A stretch of 43,300 nucleotides of DNA from Acidaminococcaceae bacterium (GCA_017405945.1 JAFQZL010000011.1:1-43300); one strand, 5' to 3'. Positions 1 through 8,501 are shown, numbered from the stretch's first letter. Notes: generated by a model from the letters alone, not told the origin. Numbers and translations: made by a program.

Positions 1-96
1 CAGGTTCATCTCCACATCGACCTGCAAATCTTTCTGGGCTTTTAACAGGGCAACGCCTTTGTCCGAAATTTTCTCCGTTACAATAATCTTTTTCAT
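1..96 (-). CDS. serA: D-3-phosphoglycerate dehydrogenase, N-terminal fragment
   Basis: Partial gene; only the first 32 codons are inside the window and the rest lies beyond position 1. The ATG at 96-94 is preceded by a perfect AGGAGG ribosome site. The peptide begins MKKIIVTEKISDKGVALL, which matches the start of SerA enzymes, where the opening beta strand is followed by a Glu/Asp-Lys-Ile-Ser turn. SerA oxidises 3-phosphoglycerate in the first step of serine synthesis. The gene lies directly downstream of a T-box leader that reads as serine-specific, which independently supports the call. Only the N-terminus is seen, so another 2-hydroxyacid dehydrogenase cannot be fully excluded. Confidence 0.82.
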   Translation of the reverse strand, partial: MKKIIVTEKISDKGVALLKAQKDLQVDVEMNL

Positions 97-202
97 GTTC
101 TTTTCCTCCTTTTCGTTTGCGACGCATGGCAATCACGTTGCGCCGCAGGTAAGGAACCGCAAAAACAGTTTGGCAGTTCCGAAGGACCGGAGCAAAAGCA
201 AT

Positions 203-512
203 AAAAAACTCCCGTCCCTGCTTAAGGACGGGAGTTCGTATTTCATCGTATGAGCTCGCGTGGTGCCACCTTAGTTCACTGCAACCGAACATAAAAACCG
301 AACCACCTGCTTCTGCGCAGCCGCTTCCTGCTTTCACTGTAATATATTGCAGCCTCATTCCCGGGATATCGGCCGGAACCGGGCAGGTTGCAACCCCTGC
401 CTTCTCCAGAGCGGAATTCAATCTTCGACAGAACGGTTTACACTGACCACCGTCTCTCTGCACAGTCTGGGATTTACTATTCTCTTTCATAAAATTGCAT
501 TTTGCTTTTATA
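203..512 (-). promoter_or_regulatory. T-box riboswitch leader, tRNA-Ser specific, upstream of serA
   Basis: Read on the minus strand, the leader has the Stem I signature (AGAGAG followed by GGTGG about 440-460), a specifier-loop segment TGAATTCCGCTCTGGAG near 405-421, the conserved T-box AAGGTGGCACCACG near 259-272, and a terminator (207-236). With the usual four bases between specifier and TGGAG, the specifier codon is TCC (Ser). The T-box bulge reads TGGC, so its variable base would pair with a G discriminator, the base bacterial tRNA-Ser carries. Uncharged tRNA-Ser is therefore expected to stabilise the antiterminator and turn on serA. The specifier register is my inference; the T-box class is clear. 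Confidence 0.93.
207..236 (-). terminator. T-box intrinsic terminator
   Basis: Minus strand AACTCCCGTCC, loop, GGACGGGAGTT followed by a run of six T. This is the regulated terminator of the serA T-box leader and competes with the antiterminator formed by the T-box sequence at about 259-272. Confidence 0.92.
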
Positions 513-518
513 AATGAG

Positions 519-547
519 ATTATAGGCGTTTCATCACAAAAAGTCAA
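519..547 (-). promoter_or_regulatory. Promoter of the serA T-box leader
   Basis: Minus strand TTGACT (547-542), 17-bp spacer, TATAAT (524-519). This near-consensus sigma-70/A promoter puts the start of transcription near 512, just ahead of T-box Stem I. Confidence 0.88.
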
Positions 548-583
548 GATAGAAGTTTTGTAATATTTGGTACAGATTTCCTG

Positions 584-2182
584 CTAATACTTCAATACTT
601 TATCCGCTTCCGGCCGGAAGGCCTTGTCATAGTCGAGGCCTTTCCCCCCGTCGTACTCTGCCAGAAGCTTTCCGTACAATTCGCGCCAGCCGGAAAGAAC
701 GCTTTCAGCGTTATCGCGGAGAACCTGCGCGAAAATTTCCTCCGGCCAGCCTGAGGAATCTGCTATCAGTTCCATGGAACGTTGTTCCCCTTTACGGGCG
801 GCGTCCAGCACTTTGGGGGCTACCGCACTGTAATAACCCTTTGTCAGGGCCGTTACCTGCTGGGCAATCCACCAGGCCTTCCCGGAATCATAGCGCGAGC
901 GGTCGTTCCTTGCATAAGCCTCCGGCAGGGGAGCTACAGCAAGGGGAATATACGTGCTTTCCGCCGGGGCGCTCATGGAGAGCCAGAAAACCGGTGCAGG
1001 AAGGCTGTCGTTCACCTGGGCGATCCATGTATAGGCAATGTTTGAGCTGGTGATAGAACGTTCCCATTTCGTTTTGCCATACCGGTACGGCGAGGCGAAA
1101 GGCCCGGCATTCTTCCCGGTCCTGCGGTCAAAGGTCGTGCCTTCGTAGGCATCCCGGTGCAAATCCATAATCTCCGTCAGTGTCATGGGATGATCAGGGT
1201 GGAGGGAAAATGGATAGGCTTCCGTATCCCAGTTTTTTACTTTCGAAGGAAGTTTCGCCGATGGCGCTGCAAGGGAGAACGCGCGCCAGACACGGCGCAG
1301 GGCAAAATACGGATGGAAATCCTCCACGGCCTTCATGGAGCGCACCCAGTCGAGTTGACCCTTTTTGTCATAGGCAGCCCAGCCGGCCTCCTTCAGCATA
1401 CCGGGCAACCGGGGATTGAAAATTTGGTCCGGATCGCCCGGTCTGACGGCACGGATGCGGAACTGGTTCGCGGCTACAAAAAACTCCCCGTCCGGCACAC
1501 GCTGGGCAATCCAAAAGCCGCCCTTACCCGTTGGCGCAGGCTGCATTTCCAGAACCCATCCTTCCTCGCGGTCAGCCACCAGAAGCGTTTCACCCGTCCC
1601 CCAGAGACCGTATTGGTCAATCAGACTGCCCATCAGCCGGACGGCTTCCCGGGCCGTACGGCAGCGTTCCAAAGCTACGCGCCCCAGTTCCGAGGCATAA
1701 AAAATACCGCGGCCCTCCTTTGGTTCCAGATATTCCAGATGGGCAGAATTATTCGTGCATTCGCCGAGCATCAGGCCGTGCTCGTTCATCACGCCGTAGT
1801 CACTGTCGATATAGGCATAAGTATGGGCAGCCTCCGGTATTTCTCCCAGCGGCTTCGTCCGCTCCTTCCCCGGATAATCGTAGGCCGCCGCGCGTTCCGA
1901 CGCAACGAGGCGCGGATTTGAGTAGCAGGCGTACTCCGGCAGTTCGTCCCAGGCGATGGCGGAAGGATACACTTTCCGCATCGCGCCGGCCGGATGATCT
2001 TTCGCCGGCACAAAAACGATACTTGGATCGCTGGAATAGGAATCATTGGAATGCGTCACATACGTGCTGCCGTCCGCAGAGGCTCCTTTTGTCACAATCG
2101 TCGTCGTACAGGCTTCCGTGCAGGGAGCAGTAAGGCAGACAACACCCAGCGCAACGGATATAAAAACAGACCTGGTTTTCAA
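584..2182 (-). CDS. Secreted dipeptidase, peptidase family C69 (PepD-like)
   Basis: 532 residues starting at a TTG codon with AAAGGAG eight bases upstream. An N-terminal signal peptide (hydrophobic stretch about residues 6-20) is followed by EACTTTIVTKGAS. In C69 Ntn-hydrolases the cysteine of this motif becomes the N-terminal nucleophile after processing, so the propeptide here would be the signal sequence plus a few residues. Further family marks are the DGSTYVTHSND segment, YGVMNEHGLMLGECTN around residue 130, and a TGETLLVADREEGWVLEM block near residue 197. The likely role is cleavage of dipeptides outside the cytoplasm, supplying amino acids to a peptide-fermenting cell. It stands alone between the terminator at 2231-2260 and the serA promoter. 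The substrate is unknown. Confidence 0.88.
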   Translation of the reverse strand: MKTRSVFISVALGVVCLTAPCTEACTTTIVTKGASADGSTYVTHSNDSYSSDPSIVFVPAKDHPAGAMRKVYPSAIAWDELPEYACYSNPRLVASERAAAYDYPGKERTKPLGEIPEAAHTYAYIDSDYGVMNEHGLMLGECTNNSAHLEYLEPKEGRGIFYASELGRVALERCRTAREAVRLMGSLIDQYGLWGTGETLLVADREEGWVLEMQPAPTGKGGFWIAQRVPDGEFFVAANQFRIRAVRPGDPDQIFNPRLPGMLKEAGWAAYDKKGQLDWVRSMKAVEDFHPYFALRRVWRAFSLAAPSAKLPSKVKNWDTEAYPFSLHPDHPMTLTEIMDLHRDAYEGTTFDRRTGKNAGPFASPYRYGKTKWERSITSSNIAYTWIAQVNDSLPAPVFWLSMSAPAESTYIPLAVAPLPEAYARNDRSRYDSGKAWWIAQQVTALTKGYYSAVAPKVLDAARKGEQRSMELIADSSGWPEEIFAQVLRDNAESVLSGWRELYGKLLAEYDGGKGLDYDKAFRPEADKVLKY

Positions 2183-2230
2183 TCAGAAAACTCCTTTCAT
2201 GCAAAGCACATATTTTATTTAAGTATAATA

Positions 2231-2260
2231 AAACAGCCGCGGAAAAACCTGCGGCTGTTA
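2231..2260 (-). terminator. Intrinsic terminator after the waaA unit
   Basis: Nine-base-pair stem AACAGCCGC/GCGGCTGTT with a ten-base loop, followed on the minus strand by TTATTATA. It lies 27 bases past the stop of the deoxyribosyltransferase-like gene and separates that unit from the C69 dipeptidase. Confidence 0.8.
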
Positions 2261-2286
2261 AATAAACAAATCTTTGCCAGACCGGC

Positions 2287-2883
2287 TTAAAGCTTGTTTT
2301 TAGCTAAATACTGTCTTATTTCTTCTATCAGCTTGTCGCCATCGAAATTTTTGAAGATTTTGATCATGCAGCCGCTTATCATCGGGTTCATCTCAAGACC
2401 GAACTCTACAGCGCGGACATCTGTTTTGAACCCGTAGCACCGTTTGCCGGTACCATAGGCGATACCCAGTTCAACACTGGCTCCTTCATCGGGAACCCGG
2501 CCGTCTATATTCATAAAGACAATATCCGCTTTTCTTACTTCCCCGGCGTCCAACGGAAAAATCATTTTTACGAGTTCTTCTTCTGTCTTACCCTCCAACT
2601 TCGCGGCTTCAATACCGTCGCGTTGCGGTAAAAAGACCTGATATCCGTACTCTTCCAGCAAGTTCGTGACTTTCAGATTAAAATCTTTTTCGGCGGCGTT
2701 AAACATCGGACCTGCAAAATAAACCTTTTTCCCGTGTCCGATATTTTTGACGATCTTTGCTTTAAAAGCCTGTTCGGCCGCAGCATGGTTTTCATCACCG
2801 TTGTTGTTTGCGTATGCGGCAACCGAAAACAGCATAATTGCACACAATACAGCAACGCTTATCATTGCTGACGATTTTTTCAT
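2287..2883 (-). CDS. Exported nucleoside 2-deoxyribosyltransferase-like protein
   Basis: 198 residues. Residues 1-26 form a typical signal peptide (MKKSS, hydrophobic core, VAAYA then NNN). The rest resembles the nucleoside 2-deoxyribosyltransferase fold: VYFAGPMFNAAEKDFN near residue 53, an FLPQRDG segment, KADIVFMNIDG with acidic residues, and DEGASVELGIAYGTGKR. The glutamate in VELG matches the catalytic glutamate of the family. Known members swap or hydrolyse the base of deoxynucleosides in the cytoplasm, so an export signal is odd. The ATG overlaps the waaA stop codon (ATGA), implying translational coupling. Possible roles are periplasmic nucleoside salvage or a divergent activity on another glycoside; function is unproven. 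Confidence 0.8.
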   Translation of the reverse strand: MKKSSAMISVAVLCAIMLFSVAAYANNNGDENHAAAEQAFKAKIVKNIGHGKKVYFAGPMFNAAEKDFNLKVTNLLEEYGYQVFLPQRDGIEAAKLEGKTEEELVKMIFPLDAGEVRKADIVFMNIDGRVPDEGASVELGIAYGTGKRCYGFKTDVRAVEFGLEMNPMISGCMIKIFKNFDGDKLIEEIRQYLAKNKL

Positions 2884-4205
2884 AAAGTGACGGCCTCCTT
2901 TGCTTCCTTATCCAAAAGATCTGTCAGATAATGTATGGTTTTCAGAGCAGCGCCACGGTTCTCCCGGATAATCTGGATAGATGCTTCCCCCATTTTTTTT
3001 CGCAGGACATCGTCTCCGGCGATTTCCAGAAAAGCTTCTGCCAGGCCGTCTGCATCGGACACCATGCGGCAGGCGCCTGCCTTGCTTAACAGAGAATACG
3101 AGTCTTTAAAATCTTCCATGCTGGGACCAACCAGAATAGGTTTGGCATGGGCTGCCGGCTCCAGCACATTATGACCCCCGTAACGCACCAGACTGCCGCC
3201 GACGAATACAATGTCCCCTAAGGCATATATGCGGCCCAGTTCACCGATGGTATCAAGCATGAGCACCGGAAACCCAGGCCGTATCCCTTCCATTTCTTTC
3301 AGTTTGGAACGGAAGCCCATCTCATAACCGAATTTGGCATTCACCTTTTTGATTTCTTCAATCCGGTTCAGCTTACGGGGCGCAATGATCAGGCGGGCAT
3401 GGGGATATTTCTTACGCAGGGCGGTAAAGGAAGTCAGCACAGCTTCCTCTTCCGTACGGTGGGTAGAGCCTGCCACAATGACCGGCCAGGCATCTTCCCC
3501 CAGCCCCAGTTCCGATTTATAGGTTGCCAGATCTTCCGGGGAAACCTCCGCATAGGTCTGGTCAAATTTCGTGTTGCCGGTAACAATGATTTTTTCAGGA
3601 TCCGCCCCCAATTGGGTAATATATTTTGCGTCAATGCTGGACTGCATGCAGAAAAGGTTTATTGTATTCAGCATATCACGCAGAAGACCGGACAGATACC
3701 GGTAACTTTTTGCGGATTTTTCCGAAATACGCCCATTCATCATCATCGCCGGGATATTCCGTTCCCGGATGGCCCGCAGAAAATTAGGCCATAATTCCGT
3801 TTCTACCATTATAAAGATGCCCGGACGGATACGGCTCACCATAGATGACGCCACAAACGGCAGGTCCAGGGGAAAATTGATGATGGCATCTGCTTCCGGC
3901 ATAATCTGCCTTGCCATATCATAACCGCCCACAGTAACCGCGGAAACCAGCACTTTCCGCTCCGGCATCAGATTTTTGATTTCTTTTACCAGAGGGCTGA
4001 TGGCCACCATTTCCCCTACCGAAGCACCGTGAAGCCAGATGCAGTTGGTATCTGCCACGGGAGCAATTTCTTCCCTGCGGACCAGTCCCATGTTTTGCCG
4101 GAAGCGGTGCCCAAAACCTTTTTCCACAACCAGCCGGTACAGGAAGTAGGGAAGCGCCAGGAAGATAAACACAAATATGATTAAAATATTATAAATAATA
4201 TACAT
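2880..4205 (-). CDS. waaA: 3-deoxy-D-manno-octulosonic acid (Kdo) transferase
   Basis: 441 residues, normal for WaaA/KdtA (GT30). A single N-terminal membrane anchor (about residues 3-22) is followed by the GT-B fold. WLHGASVGEMVA near residue 58 holds the conserved glutamate, VSAVTVGGYDMA follows, and the C-terminal half has IVAGSTHRTEEE and the nucleotide-sugar site GGHNVLEPAAHAKPILVGP. The enzyme moves Kdo from CMP-Kdo to lipid A precursor on the inner face of the inner membrane, the step that starts the LPS core. It has its own promoter (4270-4298) and is apart from the heptose genes at 13.5-24.5 kb. Whether it adds one or more Kdo residues cannot be read from sequence. Confidence 0.95.
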   Translation of the reverse strand: MYIIYNILIIFVFIFLALPYFLYRLVVEKGFGHRFRQNMGLVRREEIAPVADTNCIWLHGASVGEMVAISPLVKEIKNLMPERKVLVSAVTVGGYDMARQIMPEADAIINFPLDLPFVASSMVSRIRPGIFIMVETELWPNFLRAIRERNIPAMMMNGRISEKSAKSYRYLSGLLRDMLNTINLFCMQSSIDAKYITQLGADPEKIIVTGNTKFDQTYAEVSPEDLATYKSELGLGEDAWPVIVAGSTHRTEEEAVLTSFTALRKKYPHARLIIAPRKLNRIEEIKKVNAKFGYEMGFRSKLKEMEGIRPGFPVLMLDTIGELGRIYALGDIVFVGGSLVRYGGHNVLEPAAHAKPILVGPSMEDFKDSYSLLSKAGACRMVSDADGLAEAFLEIAGDDVLRKKMGEASIQIIRENRGAALKTIHYLTDLLDKEAKEAVTL

Positions 4206-4269
4206 AAGGTTTAATCAACTCTCTTTCATGTTGTTACAACACTGTTTTCGCACATGTCATTTGCTTAAT

Positions 4270-4298
4270 ATTTTATCATTGTGATTTTTACTTTGCAA
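4270..4298 (-). promoter_or_regulatory. Promoter of waaA
   Basis: Minus strand TTGCAA (4298-4293), 17-bp spacer, TAAAAT (4275-4270). It lies between the aro operon terminator and waaA, so waaA is transcribed as a separate unit. Confidence 0.7.
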
Positions 4299-4307
4299 CA
4301 TGACAAA

Positions 4308-4359
4308 CAAAAAAAGGGCGAAACGCATGCACCGGTGTGACACATGATTTTCTCCCTTG
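4308..4359 (-). terminator. Terminator of the aromatic amino-acid operon
   Basis: Minus strand AAGGGAGAAA pairs with TTTCGCCCTT (one mismatch) around a second inner hairpin built on CATG...CATG, followed by a run of seven T. It begins about 30 bases after the aroQ stop. Confidence 0.75.
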
Positions 4360-4390
4360 TAATGACTTATTAACTGCATTTCAGAATGCG

Positions 4391-4819
4391 CTAATTCCCG
4401 GCCAGATACTCCAGCGCCAGCAAATAGCCCTGCAATCCTAATCCGCAGATCTGCCCGGTACAGCCGGCCGTGGTGACACAGTGATGACGGAATTCTTCCC
4501 GCTGGTGGATGTTGCTTATGTGCACTTCCACTGCAGGAATGTTCACAGATTTCAGCGCGTCTAAAATTGCTACGCTGTAATGGGTATAGGCACCGGGATT
4601 TATGACGATGCCGTCCGCTTTATTGTGGCAGGCCTGAATCCAGTCTACCAGTTGTCCCTCGGAATTGCTCTGCTTAACTTCTACCGAGACTTGCAATTCT
4701 TCTGCTTTTTTGCGGATCATTTCACACAAATCTTCATAGGTTGCCGTTCCGTACACGCCCGGCTCTCTGATTCCCAGCATATTGATATTGGGCCCGTTCA
4801 GCACTAAAATCTTCTTCAT
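4391..4819 (-). CDS. aroQ: 3-dehydroquinate dehydratase, type II
   Basis: 142 residues, full length for the dodecameric type II enzyme. LNGPNINMLGIREPGVYG at residues 7-24 carries the catalytic Arg18 and Tyr23. NSEGQLVDWI, the INPGAYTHYS segment and VEVHISNIHQREEFR with the active-site histidine follow. It dehydrates 3-dehydroquinate to 3-dehydroshikimate, step 3 of the shikimate pathway. It is the last gene of the aro operon, 28 bases beyond aroK, and is followed by the operon terminator. No type I (AroD) gene is present in the window. Confidence 0.96.
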   Translation of the reverse strand: MKKILVLNGPNINMLGIREPGVYGTATYEDLCEMIRKKAEELQVSVEVKQSNSEGQLVDWIQACHNKADGIVINPGAYTHYSVAILDALKSVNIPAVEVHISNIHQREEFRHHCVTTAGCTGQICGLGLQGYLLALEYLAGN

Positions 4820-4847
4820 GTCAGCACATCCTTTTCGTTATTTCATA

Positions 4848-5360
4848 TTATAAGTTATTGCGTTGCTGCAAAACCCCCGCTGCTTCCACTAATCGTAACA
4901 ACACGTCCTGCATGCTGCCATTGTTCTGCACTGTCACGTCTGCTGCCGCGCGGTACAATGCTTCCCGCTGCGCATACAAATCATAGATTCGCTTTCGCCC
5001 CGCTGCCAACAGGGGTCTGGTTTTTGTATCCACGTCGCCGATGATATCTTCCGGAGAACGATCCAAAAATATAATCAGGCCGTTTTTTTGTAAGCTGATT
5101 ATGTTTTCCTGCCGCAACACTACGCCGCCCCCCATGGCCAGCACCTTATCCTGCAACGCGGACAGACGCTTCGTTGTCAGGGTTTCCTGTCTGCGAAAGC
5201 AATCCTCACTCACCGCAAACAATTCCGGTATGGTCTTTCCGGCATCCATTTCAATTTCCGGATCGGCATCAATGAATTCCCTGCCCAGCCTTTCCGCCAG
5301 ACAACGCCCCAGCGTACTCTTCCCGCAGCCGGGCATGCCAATCAGCACAATGTTTTTCAT
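4848..5360 (-). CDS. aroK: Shikimate kinase
   Basis: 170 residues from the ATG at 5360. A GTG nine bases further upstream (5369) is also in frame, but GGTGGGAG sits directly before the ATG and family members start MKNIVLIG, so I prefer the ATG. Walker A is GMPGCGKST at residues 8-16. FIDADPEIE supplies the shikimate-binding aspartate, MGGGVVLR the glycine-rich loop, and TRPLL the lid arginine. The enzyme phosphorylates shikimate at O3 with ATP. The gene lies between aroE and aroQ in the same operon. Confidence 0.95.
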   Translation of the reverse strand: MKNIVLIGMPGCGKSTLGRCLAERLGREFIDADPEIEMDAGKTIPELFAVSEDCFRRQETLTTKRLSALQDKVLAMGGGVVLRQENIISLQKNGLIIFLDRSPEDIIGDVDTKTRPLLAAGRKRIYDLYAQREALYRAAADVTVQNNGSMQDVLLRLVEAAGVLQQRNNL

Positions 5361-5429
5361 TACTCCCACCAGTTATTTTCAGACAAAGATTTTCGGTATT
5401 GTCAGCGCTGCGGCCCATACCTTTTGAAA

Positions 5430-6233
5430 CTATAACAATTTTGCAATCTTATCCGTAACGTCTGCAATCAGCCCTGCGTCCAGTTTACGCTCCAGCCAGA
5501 TTTCATCTGCCGCCACCGCCTGGGCTACCAGCATGAATAACCCGTTTACGGCCGTTTTTCCCTGCTGCCGGGTCAGCTTCATGAATTTTGTTTCTGCCGG
5601 ATTATAGATAATATCCACTGCCGCGGCGAAGTGTTCCATTACTGTCCCGTCCACAGGTGAGGCATCCGTTTTCGGGAACATTCCTACCGGCGTGCAGTTG
5701 ATCAGCAGATCGCCGTCCAGTGTCTGCAAATCTTCATAGGTTTTTACCGTATAATGCGCCCGAATATCCTCCGGAGCGTTTTCAATTATCCGGGAAATCA
5801 CCGTGATGCTATGAGCCTGCATATCTTTGATACATTGCAGAATCGCCCGGCTGGCTCCGCCGGTTCCCAGCACGCACACGTCTTTCCCTTTGGGTACCAG
5901 CCCATTATGTTCAAGGAGGCGTGCAAAGCCGTAATAATCCGTATTAAAGCCTGCAGCCCCGCCATTATCAAATAAAACCGTGTTTACGGCGCCGATCGCT
6001 TTGGCTTCGTCAGCAATATGATCCAGACTGTCCATTACCGCCACCTTGTGGGGTATGGTCACATTCAGTCCCCTGAAAGTTTTCCCCAGTTCCGCCACAG
6101 TATCCGCCAGTTTCTCCACCGGTACTTCAATCAGTTCGTACGTTGCTTCCATGCCCAGCTTACGGAACACTTCCTGATGAATCTGCGGCGACAGGCTGTG
6201 TCCCAGTCTGGCCCCTAACAATCCGAATTTCAT
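5430..6233 (-). CDS. aroE: Shikimate dehydrogenase (NADP+)
   Basis: 267 residues. The substrate site is visible as GHSLSPQIH (residues 11-19), NVTIPHKVAVM with the catalytic lysine near residue 62, and FNTDYYGF with the catalytic aspartate near residue 98. The Rossmann segment VLGTGGASRAI near residue 121 binds the cofactor. The enzyme reduces 3-dehydroshikimate to shikimate. Its start codon directly abuts the pheA stop codon, so the two genes are probably translated together. Confidence 0.95.
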   Translation of the reverse strand: MKFGLLGARLGHSLSPQIHQEVFRKLGMEATYELIEVPVEKLADTVAELGKTFRGLNVTIPHKVAVMDSLDHIADEAKAIGAVNTVLFDNGGAAGFNTDYYGFARLLEHNGLVPKGKDVCVLGTGGASRAILQCIKDMQAHSITVISRIIENAPEDIRAHYTVKTYEDLQTLDGDLLINCTPVGMFPKTDASPVDGTVMEHFAAAVDIIYNPAETKFMKLTRQQGKTAVNGLFMLVAQAVAADEIWLERKLDAGLIADVTDKIAKLL

Positions 6234-7379
6234 TTACGCTTTCTCCCCGTCGGCCACATAGTTGCCCAGAATTTTACAGTAGGCGCTGTATTCCGCCACG
6301 TCCTGCAATCCCTGCCGTACGTTCGGATCCTCCAGATTGCCCGTCAGGTCAATATGGAAGAAGTATTCCCAGGAACGCCCTTCCATGGGACGGGATTCCA
6401 GGTTCAGCATATTCAGGCCGCCTTTATAGAAATGCTGCAGCACTTTGTACAGGGACCCGGGTTCGTGCTGCGTAGCGATGACCACGGTGATCTTGTCCGC
6501 ATCCGGCCGGTGTTCCGGCTGGTCGGCGATGATGATGAACCGGGTATGGTTGGCTGAATTGTAATTGATATTCTCCGCCAGAATCTCCAGTCCGTATAAC
6601 TTGGCCGCCTGACGGGACGCCACCGCGCCTTTTGCCGGATCGCCGCTTTCGCTGACCATCTGGGCGCTGCGTGCCGTATTAAAGAACGGTATCAGTTCAA
6701 TGCCAGGATGCTTTTTAAAAAATTCCCTGCTCTGTTCCAGACCCTGGGGGTGGGAATAAACCTGTTTCAGATTTTCTATTTTGGCACCGGGGAGACCCAG
6801 CAGGTTCTGATCCACTTTGATGATCTTTTCCCCGACGATATGACAGTCATACTTCCGCACCAGGTCATACACTTCCGTGATGCCTCCGGTAGAAGAGTTC
6901 TCTATGGGCAGCACGCCATATTTGATCTCGTGGTTCTTAACCGCAACCACTACATCCTCAAAATGGACAAAATTCATCTCTACTTTGGCAATGTCTGCAA
7001 AGTAGTCTTCCAGGGCCTGATGGCTGAAAGAACCTTTCACTCCCTGATAACCGACACGGATCGGGTCGGCGTTTTGCTCTTTCTTTTTAATATTCGCCGC
7101 CAGAATATCAATCTGCAGATTACGGCTGGTTTCCATAATCTTTTCCATGATCTGCTTCATATGCGGGGCGTAGGCGGGATTATTCAGCATTCCCACCACT
7201 TTGGCAATGACCTGTTCTTCCCTCTCCCGGTCCAGCACCTGCATATTGCGGGCATCTTTATACGCAGCAACCTGCTGCACCACATCCATCCGTTTTTCCA
7301 ATGTATCGGTCAGGATTGCGTCCAACCGGTCAATTTCCTGCCGCAGTTTCATCAAATCCGGTTCTGCCACGTTTGTCAT
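6234..7379 (-). CDS. pheA: Bifunctional chorismate mutase / prephenate dehydratase (P-protein)
   Basis: 381 residues, three domains. Residues about 8-95 are an AroQ-class chorismate mutase (LRQEIDRLDAILTDTLEKR). Residues about 108-285 are prephenate dehydratase, with YQGVKGSFSHQAL, PIENSSTGGITEVYDL and the NHTRF motif whose Thr and Arg-Phe mark the active site. Residues about 295-370 are an ACT domain with PGSLYKVL and the ESRP motif used for phenylalanine feedback. The protein converts chorismate to phenylpyruvate for Phe synthesis. It carries the only chorismate mutase domain seen in the window, so the TyrA branch would depend on its prephenate. It follows aroC by four bases. Confidence 0.96.
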   Translation of the reverse strand: MTNVAEPDLMKLRQEIDRLDAILTDTLEKRMDVVQQVAAYKDARNMQVLDREREEQVIAKVVGMLNNPAYAPHMKQIMEKIMETSRNLQIDILAANIKKKEQNADPIRVGYQGVKGSFSHQALEDYFADIAKVEMNFVHFEDVVVAVKNHEIKYGVLPIENSSTGGITEVYDLVRKYDCHIVGEKIIKVDQNLLGLPGAKIENLKQVYSHPQGLEQSREFFKKHPGIELIPFFNTARSAQMVSESGDPAKGAVASRQAAKLYGLEILAENINYNSANHTRFIIIADQPEHRPDADKITVVIATQHEPGSLYKVLQHFYKGGLNMLNLESRPMEGRSWEYFFHIDLTGNLEDPNVRQGLQDVAEYSAYCKILGNYVADGEKA

Positions 7380-7383
7380 CCTT

Positions 7384-8460
7384 TCATTCCATCAACATGT
7401 CCTGCAACATCCACGCTGTAACTGCTTCCACTACAGGAACCGCCCTGGGAACGATGCAGGGATCGTGCCGTCCTTTAATTTCCAGAATTGTATCTTTGCC
7501 CTCCGTCACGTTCACGGTATGCTGGGGCTGACCGATTGACGGTGTAGGCTTGATGGCCACACGGAACAGGACGGGCATTCCGTTGGTGATACCCCCTGTA
7601 ATTCCTCCGTTATTGTTACGGGTGGTTTGTACCCTGCCATTTGCGACAGCCATCGGATCATTCGCCTCGCTGCCTTTCAGCGCGGCCATGGCAAAGCCTG
7701 CGCCGAATTCTATGCCTTTTACCGCCGGAACGGAAAACAGCGCATGGCTCAGACGGCTTTCCAGTGAATCAAAAAAAGGATCTCCGATGCCCGGAGGCAT
7801 TCCCACAGCCATCACTTCCACGATGCCGCCCACGCTGTCCATCTGTTCCCGTGCCGCCATGATTTCCGCTTCCATAAGAGCAGCCTTGCTTTCGTCCAGC
7901 ACTGGCAGCGTGAATCTGCGCAACGTCTGCAAACGTTCTGCTGTTTCACCCAGCGGATTGAACAAAGCATCTGTAATCGTTCCGATGCGGGCAACATGAG
8001 CGCCTACAATAATGCCTTTTTGTGCCAGCATGGTCCTGGCTACAGCGCCGGTAAACACCAGCGGCGCTGTAAGGCGGCCGGAAAAATGGCCACCGCCCCG
8101 GTAATCGTTAAAACCTCTGTAACGGACCTTGCCTGCATAATCCGCATGGCCGGGACGCATCACATCCTTCAGGAAGCTGTAATCTTTAGAATGCTGGCCG
8201 CTGTTAGGTATCAGCACGCAAAGGGGCGTTCCCGTTGCTTTGCCCTCAAACACACCGCTTTCTATGATAAAAGCATCCGTTTCCTGACGCTGTGTACTCA
8301 TCCGGTTTTTTCCCGGAGCGCGCCGCGTCATTTCTTCTTTTATGAAGTCCTCGTCAATCGGGGTTCCCGGCGGCAGACCGTCCAGCACAAGGCCGATTCC
8401 CCTGCCGTGGGATTCACCGAAGATTGTCATGCGTAATTTGCGACCAAAGGTTGCCCCCAT
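7384..8460 (-). CDS. aroC: Chorismate synthase
   Basis: 358 residues. All signature blocks are present: GESHGRGIGLVLDGLPPG near residue 15, RRAPGKNRMSTQRQETD near 48, MRPGHADYAGKVRYRG followed by the GGGHFSGRLTA block near 130, and TTRNNNGGITGGITNGMP near 300. The enzyme uses reduced FMN to eliminate phosphate from EPSP and give chorismate. A GGAGAAGC ribosome site precedes the ATG. The gene lies between aroA and pheA; the 73-base gap to aroA contains a perfect 16-bp tandem duplication (8502-8533). Confidence 0.97.
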   Translation of the reverse strand: MGATFGRKLRMTIFGESHGRGIGLVLDGLPPGTPIDEDFIKEEMTRRAPGKNRMSTQRQETDAFIIESGVFEGKATGTPLCVLIPNSGQHSKDYSFLKDVMRPGHADYAGKVRYRGFNDYRGGGHFSGRLTAPLVFTGAVARTMLAQKGIIVGAHVARIGTITDALFNPLGETAERLQTLRRFTLPVLDESKAALMEAEIMAAREQMDSVGGIVEVMAVGMPPGIGDPFFDSLESRLSHALFSVPAVKGIEFGAGFAMAALKGSEANDPMAVANGRVQTTRNNNGGITGGITNGMPVLFRVAIKPTPSIGQPQHTVNVTEGKDTILEIKGRHDPCIVPRAVPVVEAVTAWMLQDMLME

Positions 8461-8501
8461 TTGCTTCTCCTCAATTTAAAAGTAAGATTTTATCACTTCA
8501 T

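Noticed and set aside
59..253. 64-residue plus-strand frame opposite the serA start and T-box
   Set aside because: It covers the T-box terminator and the serA start codon in antisense; those features explain the sequence.
1157..1921. 254-residue plus-strand frame opposite the C69 dipeptidase
   Set aside because: It is the antisense shadow of a well-supported gene, with Arg/Pro/His-rich composition and no recognisable domain.
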